From: Flavobacteriaceae bacterium
Lineage (GTDB): Bacteria > Bacteroidota > Bacteroidia > Flavobacteriales > Flavobacteriaceae
Direction of reading: 5' to 3'
Assembly (NCBI GenBank): GCA_013214275.1
Contig: JABSPP010000149.1
Coordinates: forward strand, 1 to 5,015
DNA: 5,015 bases
Numbering within the stretch: position 1 is the stretch's first letter; every line of letters begins with the position of its first letter. Below, one piece after another: positions 1 through 5,015 of this stretch. Under the pieces are notes generated by a model that worked only from the letters and a program-made list of their open reading frames with translations, did not search any database and was not told where the DNA came from. The position numbers and the translations under genes are program-made.

Positions 1-76
1 TATTTAGTTCAATTTCTTAATTAACAGCTAAGCAAAAACAATCTCTCGATCATTCAATTTCTCTTCGTCGCTCTAG
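1..76 (-). other. 16S-23S internal transcribed spacer (5' part only)
   Basis: This is transcribed spacer immediately after the 16S 3' end on the minus strand, cut off by the window edge. It is A/T-rich and contains no recognisable tRNA. In many Flavobacteriaceae tRNA-Ile and tRNA-Ala follow in this spacer, but nothing here shows whether this operon has them. Its only supported element is the downstream arm of the 16S processing stem at 10-38, listed separately. Confidence 0.8.
10..38 (-). other. Downstream arm of the 16S pre-rRNA processing stem
   Basis: Read on the minus strand, this stretch is complementary to 1661-1688 in the leader. The core is GCTGTTAATT pairing with AATTGACAGC (10 pairs, one of them G-U). 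Beyond it come TTA/TAA after a one-base bulge and TTTTTG/CAAAGA after a mismatch on one side, and AATTG/CAATT across a small internal loop on the other. Bacterial 16S precursors are normally released by RNase III cutting in a stem formed by the flanks of the gene. The position, about 38 bases past the mature 3' end, fits that role. The pairing is visible in the sequence; cleavage there is inferred. Confidence 0.6.
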
Positions 77-1596
<1,520 letters not shown>

Positions 1597-1660
1597 ATAT
1601 TGTTTATAAAATATATGAATGAGCTTCAAAAGAATTTCCAAAGTGGAATGGTTATTCTAC

Positions 1661-1688
1661 TCTTTGTTTACGCTGTCAATTTCAATTG
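1661..1688 (-). other. Upstream arm of the 16S pre-rRNA processing stem
   Basis: This arm is complementary to 10-38 beyond the other end of the 16S gene, with a core AATTGACAGC against GCTGTTAATT and shorter pairings on both sides. It lies 64 bases upstream of the mature 5' end and directly follows the boxA-like site, the position expected for an RNase III processing stem. The match survives one bulge, one mismatch and one internal loop, so the helix is imperfect but long. Confidence 0.6.
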
Positions 1689-1700
1689 TGTCAATGAACT
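1689..1700 (-). promoter_or_regulatory. boxA-like rRNA antitermination site
   Basis: The minus strand reads AGTTCATTGACA. This resembles the boxA element of rRNA leaders (TGCTCTTTAACA in E. coli; variants such as GTTCTTTGACA in Bacteroidota), where NusB/NusE bind and protect the untranslated transcript from Rho-dependent and other early termination. It sits in the leader just before the processing stem, which is the expected place. The second half, ATTGACA, recurs once more inside the stem arm. The assignment rests on similarity and position only. Confidence 0.5.
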
Positions 1701-1770
1701 GAGTCTAGAATCTTAAATATTGCATTTTTTACTGTAAAAACACCTTGTTAATACCTAGACCTCTTTTGTG

Positions 1771-1793
1771 AAAAATCGAGAACCGAACTCGAT
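1771..1793 (-). terminator. Leader hairpin with U-run, possible attenuator
   Basis: On the minus strand ATCGAG and CTCGAT form a perfect six-pair stem around a seven-base loop (TTCGGTT), followed directly by four Ts. This has the form of a weak intrinsic terminator. It begins about 55 bases after the predicted rRNA start and precedes the boxA-like site. It could be an attenuator, a pausing or processing hairpin, or simply leader structure. The stem is short and only half G-C, so strong termination is unlikely. Confidence 0.4.
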
Positions 1794-1854
1794 ACAACCT
1801 ATAAAATTGCCTCCAAAATTTTCTTGAACTTCTCTTTATCTCTCAAAGCGGCTG

Positions 1855-1884
1855 CAAATGTAATTACTATTTTTGATTCAACAA
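1855..1884 (-). promoter_or_regulatory. rRNA operon promoter (Bacteroidota sigma-A type)
   Basis: The minus strand has TACATTTG at 1862-1855, a full match to the Bacteroidota -7 consensus TAnnTTTG. TTGTTG lies at 1884-1879, giving a TTG 19 or 16 bases upstream depending on which triplet is used. Immediately further upstream (1886-1915) are A and T runs that could act as an UP element for RNA polymerase alpha subunits. The distance to the 16S gene (about 250 bases) is normal for an rRNA promoter. This is the clearest promoter in the window. Confidence 0.75.
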
Positions 1885-2037
1885 GTAAAAAAATGTTTTT
1901 TTAATCGTTTTTTTTCGAAAATTGAACAACATTTATTGACCAATGTAATCTTCATGAAAAATCGGATCGCTAAGATAAGACTCTTTAAACGCTATCACAA
2001 AAAAAATAAGAAAATAAAATCCTAATCCAAATAATTA
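1885..2037. other. A/T-rich gap between DUF4294 gene and rRNA promoter
   Basis: This non-coding stretch has several A and T runs. The part next to the promoter (1886-1915) may be an UP element. I could not find a G-C hairpin plus U-run that would terminate the minus-strand DUF4294 transcript before it meets the rRNA promoter. A 23-codon plus-strand frame at 1954-2025 is open and very lysine/arginine-rich, but that is expected by chance in A-rich sequence, so it is not called as a gene. Confidence 0.6.
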
Positions 2038-2799
2038 TTAATGCGCTTTTTTAAGAGTTGTTTGCTTTTTTATTCGCTTCTGCTTGCGTTTTACTTTCTT
2101 ACTTTGTTTTAAAAACATAGCTTTGTACTGTTCTACATTAATGATCCCTTTTTTTGCTGCTGCTATTTTTGGGAAGTCAAAATTTAGTTTGGATTCTTTT
2201 AAGGTAATCCTTTGGTCAAGAGAGGCTCTTTGTAGTACATCTTCTATGAGATAATCTTCATTTACAGATTCTGGATGATATTCTGTTTTAAGGGAAAGTT
2301 TGAACATATTTGCCGTGGTATTATACCAAAATGCCTTCCATCCGCTTCTGAGCTCTTTAATGTTTTCAAATGCTGTTCTTCCGGTTTGTCTGTGAATGAG
2401 CTTGATAAGGATTCTTCCTTCTGTTCGAGTCATTTTTTTCAACTGATCAGTAAATTCGCCTTCGAGATATTCCTGGGCTCTTTTGACATACTTCTTTTTT
2501 CTTCTTTTTTTCTGAATTTTAGAAATTCTACGATGGATAGAATCTAATCTAACTGAGGCTAGTTTTGCATAAGGATAAGCTTTGAAGACTTTTCTTTGAA
2601 ACCAATAGTAATATCGAGCATCTGTGGGTGACTTGAACTTAAGTTTGGGAATAACAGATATTTCGTCAAGGTTAATCGTTAGGGTGTCTCCTTCTTTGAC
2701 AAGTATGTATTCATCCAAATCTGAAGGTGGTACATCTTTCTTTTGAGCATGGAGTAGCGAGCAACTAAATAGCAATACTATGTAGATATTTTTTTTCAG
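2038..2799 (-). CDS. DUF4294 domain-containing exported protein
   Basis: The function is unknown. The protein belongs to a Bacteroidota family (DUF4294), recognised from the segments PKLKFKS (51-57), YPYAKLA (75-81), LKKMTRTEGRILIKLI (120-135), GWKAFWYN (153-160) and LKTEYHPE (170-177). With the start proposed here it has 253 residues. Residues 1-18 form a signal peptide (KK, then a hydrophobic core, then LLHA before Gln19), so it should cross the inner membrane; Cys13 follows only a poor lipobox. The middle (about 87-105) and the C-terminal tail (about 232-252) are strongly Lys/Arg-rich. The frame has no ATG: it is open back to a TAG at 2845-2847, and the start chosen is CTG at 2797-2799 because it gives the MKKN signal-peptide beginning. 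TTG at 2773-2775 would remove the charged n-region. No Shine-Dalgarno is present, as usual for the phylum. It is divergent from the M42 peptidase gene and reads toward the rRNA operon. Family assignment is fairly sure; the start is not. Confidence 0.85.
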   Translation of the reverse strand: MKKNIYIVLLFSCSLLHAQKKDVPPSDLDEYILVKEGDTLTINLDEISVIPKLKFKSPTDARYYYWFQRKVFKAYPYAKLASVRLDSIHRRISKIQKKRRKKKYVKRAQEYLEGEFTDQLKKMTRTEGRILIKLIHRQTGRTAFENIKELRSGWKAFWYNTTANMFKLSLKTEYHPESVNEDYLIEDVLQRASLDQRITLKESKLNFDFPKIAAAKKGIINVEQYKAMFLKQSKKVKRKQKRIKKQTTLKKAH

Positions 2800-2835
2800 G
2801 ATACTTTTTTTATCTTTTGTAAAGATAGGGTGATC

Positions 2836-2866
2836 TTGTGAGGTCTAAAAGTTAAATTATCATTTG
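2836..2866 (+). promoter_or_regulatory. Possible promoter for the M42 peptidase gene
   Basis: TTG at 2836-2838 is followed 19 bases later by TATCATTTG at 2858-2866, which is the TAnnTTTG element with one extra base. It would start a transcript near 2873 with an untranslated leader of roughly 225 bases containing the structured patch. The extra base makes this a weak call. I saw no better match closer to the gene. Confidence 0.25.
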
Positions 2867-2948
2867 TACATTAGATATTCTTGCATCATCTGGGATTTGT
2901 ATTAGAGATTAGAGTGGTATTCTTCTGCCATGGATGATGTGAAATGTA

Positions 2949-2988
2949 TCGGAAAGCCCGACCTGTCTTTCGATGTTGACCGAAGACA
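2949..2988 (+). other. Two tandem hairpins in the divergent spacer
   Basis: TCGG and CCGA pair around AAAGC (2949-2961). Two bases later TGTCTT-T-CG pairs with CGAAGACA around ATGTTGAC (2964-2988), giving eight pairs with one bulged T. If the upstream promoter is real, both lie in the M42 leader transcript. They could equally be read on the other strand, ahead of the DUF4294 gene. There is no U-run, so neither is an intrinsic terminator. The pairing is seen directly; any role is unknown. Confidence 0.35.
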
Positions 2989-3098
2989 TGAGTGCCTTGG
3001 GTATTCTTTTTGCATGTTCAAAATTTATTTTCACAAGGTTTTATTTTAAGGAACTAAAAAATGGTTTTATTTTTATCGAAATAAATTCTATCATTAAT

Positions 3099-4187
3099 AT
3101 GTCAGAAAAGTCAATTTTAAATCAACAATCGTTACTCTTTTTAGAAAAATATTTAAACAATGCATCTCCCACCGGCTATGAATGGGAGGGGCAGAAAATG
3201 TGGATGGACTATTTAAAGCCTTATGTGGATGAATTTATTACGGATACTTATGGAAGTGCTGTAGCTGTTATTAATCCTGAGGCAGAGTATAAGGTTGTGA
3301 TTGAGGGTCATGCTGACGAGATTTCCTGGTATGTAAATTATATTTCGGATAATGGATTGATTTATGTGATTAGAAATGGTGGAAGCGACCATCAAATTGC
3401 ACCTAGTAAGGTGGTGAATATTCATACAAAAAACGGAATTGTAAAGGGTGTTTTTGGTTGGCCAGCGATTCATACTAGAAATAGAGCGAAGGAAGAGCCT
3501 CCAAAACCAGATAATATTTTTATTGATGTGGGATGTGCTAATAAGGAGGAAGTTGAGGCTCTTGGAGTTCATGTGGGCTGTGTAATCACATATCCTGATG
3601 AGTTTCATGTTTTGAATAAAAAAAACTTTGTTTGTCGTGCTATTGATAATAGAATGGGTGGTTTTATGATTGCCGAGGTGGCTAGACTCTTACATGAGAA
3701 TGGTAAAAAGCTTCCTTTTGGACTATATATCACTAATTCTGTGCAGGAGGAAATAGGATTACGCGGTGCAGAGATGATTACTGAGACGATTAAGCCCAAT
3801 GCTGCAATTGTTACAGATGTGACTCATGATACAACAACTCCGATGATCAACCAAAAAAAGGAGGGAGCCGTAAAATGTGGTGATGGTCCAGTAATTGCCT
3901 ATGCTCCTGCTGTTCAACAAAAACTGAGAGACCTTATTATAGATACTGCTGAGCAACACAAGATTCCTTTTCAGCGTTCTGCGCTATCTAGAGCTACGGG
4001 AACGGATACTGATGCTTTTGCATACAGTAATGGTGGTGTGGCCTCTGCTTTAATTTCTTTGCCTCTGAGATATATGCATACGACTGTGGAAATGGTTCAT
4101 AGGGATGATGTTGAGCATGTGATTCGGTTGATTTATGAGAGTCTTTTGAATATACAATCTGGTGATCGATTTTCTTATTTTGATTGA
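3099..4187 (+). CDS. M42 family metallopeptidase (aminopeptidase)
   Basis: This is a predicted cytosolic two-metal aminopeptidase of the M42 family. These enzymes trim N-terminal residues from short peptides released by protein turnover and usually assemble into hollow dodecameric tetrahedra. The protein has 362 residues, the normal family length, and no signal peptide. All expected active-site residues are present: metal ligand His71 with Asp73 in GHADE, bridging Asp183 in AIDNR, catalytic base Glu217 and ligand Glu218 in VQEEIG, Asp240 in VTDVTHD, and His327 in YMHT. The family's PDZ-like dimerisation domain would fall between about 75 and 170. I start it at ATG 3099 (MSEKSILNQQ); the frame continues to an ATG at 2973, but those 42 residues are not family-like. 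No Shine-Dalgarno precedes it. It is divergent from DUF4294 and 128 bases ahead of the NUDIX gene on the same strand. Substrate preference cannot be read from the sequence; old endoglucanase annotations of this family are probably wrong. Confidence 0.95.
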   Translation: MSEKSILNQQSLLFLEKYLNNASPTGYEWEGQKMWMDYLKPYVDEFITDTYGSAVAVINPEAEYKVVIEGHADEISWYVNYISDNGLIYVIRNGGSDHQIAPSKVVNIHTKNGIVKGVFGWPAIHTRNRAKEEPPKPDNIFIDVGCANKEEVEALGVHVGCVITYPDEFHVLNKKNFVCRAIDNRMGGFMIAEVARLLHENGKKLPFGLYITNSVQEEIGLRGAEMITETIKPNAAIVTDVTHDTTTPMINQKKEGAVKCGDGPVIAYAPAVQQKLRDLIIDTAEQHKIPFQRSALSRATGTDTDAFAYSNGGVASALISLPLRYMHTTVEMVHRDDVEHVIRLIYESLLNIQSGDRFSYFD

Positions 4188-4221
4188 AGAATTTCTTTAA
4201 ATAGCTGATGTTCTAACCATA

Positions 4222-4251
4222 TTGTTGTGATATTTCGCTTCTTTTATTTTG
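4222..4251 (+). promoter_or_regulatory. Possible promoter for the NUDIX gene
   Basis: TTGTTG at 4222-4227 is followed by TATTTTG at 4245-4251, 20 or 17 bases after the respective TTG. The downstream element is the Bacteroidota -7 consensus TAnnTTTG with one base missing between TA and TTTG. It lies in the 128-base gap after the M42 gene and would start a transcript near 4258, about 58 bases before the proposed start codon. This suggests the NUDIX gene may have its own promoter, although read-through from M42 is possible because I see no terminator between them. Confidence 0.35.
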
Positions 4252-4315
4252 TTTTCTGTGTGAGGAATAAAGTAATACTTTGTTCATCCTTATTTCTCTT
4301 TTAGCTTTTAATGTT

Positions 4316-4855
4316 TTGGACGAACTCATAGATATTTTGGATGCAGAGGGAAATCCTACTGGAAGACGCTGCTTAAAATCGGTTGCTCACAAGAATGACT
4401 ATTTTCATGCAACTGTTCACGTATGGCTGTTTACTGAGCATCATAAAATTCTTTTGCAAAAGCGCTCTCCGAATAAAAAAGTCTTTCCTAATTTATGGGA
4501 TATTTCTGTAGCTGGTCACATCACTGCTGGGGAAAGGGTCTTGGATGCTGCATTGAGAGAAGCATTTGAAGAAATTGGACTGGTATTGTCTTCTTCTGAT
4601 TTAATCAAAATAGGGACAAGGAAACATCAGGTTAGGCATGCGAATGGAATTCAGGATAATGAAATTCATCATGTGTTTATTGCAAAACTCAAAGTTCCTG
4701 TTGATCAATTGAATCTTCAAGAGGAGGAAGTGGCTGGACTGCAGTTATTTGATTTAGAAGTTTTAACCAATACAGGGAGTCTTGAAAATGTACTGCTTCC
4801 TGAATTTCATGACTATTACCGTCAGGTTTACAACGCCATTAGAAATTCTTGTTAA
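4316..4855 (+). CDS. NUDIX hydrolase, YfcD / IPP-isomerase-like
   Basis: NUDIX enzymes hydrolyse a nucleoside or other diphosphate linked to another moiety, using a divalent metal held by the Nudix box. With the start used here the protein has 179 residues. The complete box GX5EX7REUXEEXGU lies at 67-89, with Gly67, Glu73, Arg81, Glu82, Glu85, Glu86 and Gly88 all present. The beginning DELIDILDAEGNPTG and the segment LWDISVAGH just before the box are typical of the subgroup related to YfcD and type 1 isopentenyl-diphosphate isomerase. The cysteine that true isomerases carry before GH is absent here (SVAGH), so isomerase activity is unlikely. Start: no in-frame ATG exists. TTG 4316 gives MDELIDILD, matching the family; TTG 4280 adds a hydrophobic stretch (FILISLLAFNV) that I doubt. 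An ATG at 4311 is out of frame. The substrate is unknown. It lies downstream of the M42 gene, possibly with its own promoter. Confidence 0.92.
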   Translation: MDELIDILDAEGNPTGRRCLKSVAHKNDYFHATVHVWLFTEHHKILLQKRSPNKKVFPNLWDISVAGHITAGERVLDAALREAFEEIGLVLSSSDLIKIGTRKHQVRHANGIQDNEIHHVFIAKLKVPVDQLNLQEEEVAGLQLFDLEVLTNTGSLENVLLPEFHDYYRQVYNAIRNSC

Positions 4856-5015
4856 TGACATGATCCAGCATCAAATAAGATTATGATGGGGAATGATTGA
4901 TACTAGGTTATCGTTGATTTTAAATGTATTTTGAATGATGCGTTAGCCCTTATGTTTGTACTATCTAAACCAAAGTTAAGTGTTTATCTTTCCATCAATA
5001 TCATACAAATACGAC
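4856..5015. other. Non-coding tail after the NUDIX gene
   Basis: No gene is supported here. I saw no clear terminator hairpin after the NUDIX stop codon and no good promoter. A minus-strand frame enters from the right edge and stops at 4976-4978 after 12 codons (ending YLYDIDGKINT). It could be the end of a convergent gene, but it is far too short to call. Confidence 0.4.

Larger units (their letters stand above)
1597..1848 (-). ncRNA. rRNA operon 5' leader (external transcribed spacer)
   Basis: This is the non-coding leader between the predicted transcription start (about 1848, some 7 bases past the promoter -7 element) and the mature 16S 5' end. In order of transcription it holds a hairpin with a U-run (1793 to 1771), a boxA-like site (1700 to 1689), the upstream arm of the 16S processing stem (1688 to 1661) and an A/T-rich stretch up to the 16S. 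The order of boxA, then processing stem, then 16S is the usual bacterial arrangement. The start site is inferred from the promoter only. A 75-codon open frame on the opposite strand (1489-1716) overlaps the 16S 5' end and is not a gene. Confidence 0.7.
2800..3098. other. Divergent intergenic region with structured patch
   Basis: This spacer separates the minus-strand DUF4294 gene from the plus-strand M42 gene, so it must hold both promoters. The flanks are A/T-rich, while about 2911-3000 has clearly higher G+C. That patch contains two tandem hairpins (2949-2988) and a 39-codon plus-strand open frame (2930-3049) starting with MDDVKCIGKP, which I do not recognise. On the minus strand TATCTTTA (2828-2821) resembles a -7 element for DUF4294 but lacks a clear TTG at the right distance. 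The plus-strand frame of the peptidase is open back to an ATG at 2973, but that extension does not look like M42 sequence. Confidence 0.5.

Noticed and set aside
1954..2025. 23-codon plus-strand frame, very basic (MKNRIAKIRLF...)
   Set aside because: Lys/Arg-rich short frames arise easily in A-rich sequence, and there is no promoter or homology evidence. It would become interesting only if conserved in relatives.
2275..2547. 90-codon plus-strand frame
   Set aside because: It lies antisense within the well-supported DUF4294 gene and has no family-like motifs.
2973..3098. 42-residue N-terminal extension of the M42 peptidase from ATG 2973
   Set aside because: The extension is not M42-like and would make the protein longer than the family norm; ATG 3099 yields the typical beginning and length of 362.
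3213..3959. Three minus-strand frames under the M42 gene
   Set aside because: They are antisense shadows of a gene with a complete set of catalytic residues.
4316..4855. Annotation as isopentenyl-diphosphate isomerase
   Set aside because: The overall resemblance is real, but the catalytic cysteine region of type 1 isomerases is replaced by SVAGH, so a general NUDIX hydrolase call is safer.
4976..5015. Possible C-terminal end of a minus-strand gene entering from the right edge
   Set aside because: Only 12 codons are visible and all frames stop nearby, so it cannot be told from chance.

Overview
The window looks like ordinary chromosome from a member of the Bacteroidota, most likely family Flavobacteriaceae. 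The main evidence is the 16S rRNA gene. It contains the exact 18-base target of the classical Cytophaga-Flavobacterium probe CF319a (1260-1277), and its variable regions read like marine Flavobacteriaceae. Supporting signs are a sigma-A promoter of the Bacteroidota type (TTG, then TAnnTTTG), no Shine-Dalgarno sequences ahead of the protein genes, low G+C outside the rRNA, and a protein family (DUF4294) essentially confined to this phylum. I did not fix the genus.

Layout from left to right. Bases 1-1884 are the upstream end of a ribosomal RNA operon read on the minus strand: the first 76 bases of the 16S-23S spacer, a complete and apparently intact 16S gene (about 77-1596), a leader of about 250 bases, and a strong promoter at 1855-1884. 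The leader contains a boxA-like antitermination site, one arm of a processing stem whose partner lies just past the 16S 3' end, and a hairpin with a short U-run. The 23S and 5S genes, and any spacer tRNAs, lie beyond the left edge. Bases 1885-2037 are an A/T-rich gap. A DUF4294 secreted or periplasmic protein gene follows on the minus strand (2038 to about 2799), pointing at the rRNA operon. A divergent spacer of about 300 bases (2800-3098) separates it from two plus-strand genes: an M42-family metallopeptidase (3099-4187) and a NUDIX hydrolase (about 4316-4855). The last 160 bases show no supported gene.

The three protein genes do not form an obvious pathway. The peptidase and NUDIX enzyme are predicted to be cytosolic housekeeping or salvage enzymes. 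The DUF4294 protein is exported and of unknown function.

I found no mobile element, CRISPR array, defence system or secondary-metabolite locus, and nothing I would call an exciting new system. The points worth a second look are modest: two of the three protein genes lack an in-frame ATG at the expected start, the rRNA leader carries a possible attenuator hairpin, and the divergent spacer holds a patch of relatively higher G+C with tandem hairpins and a 39-codon open frame.
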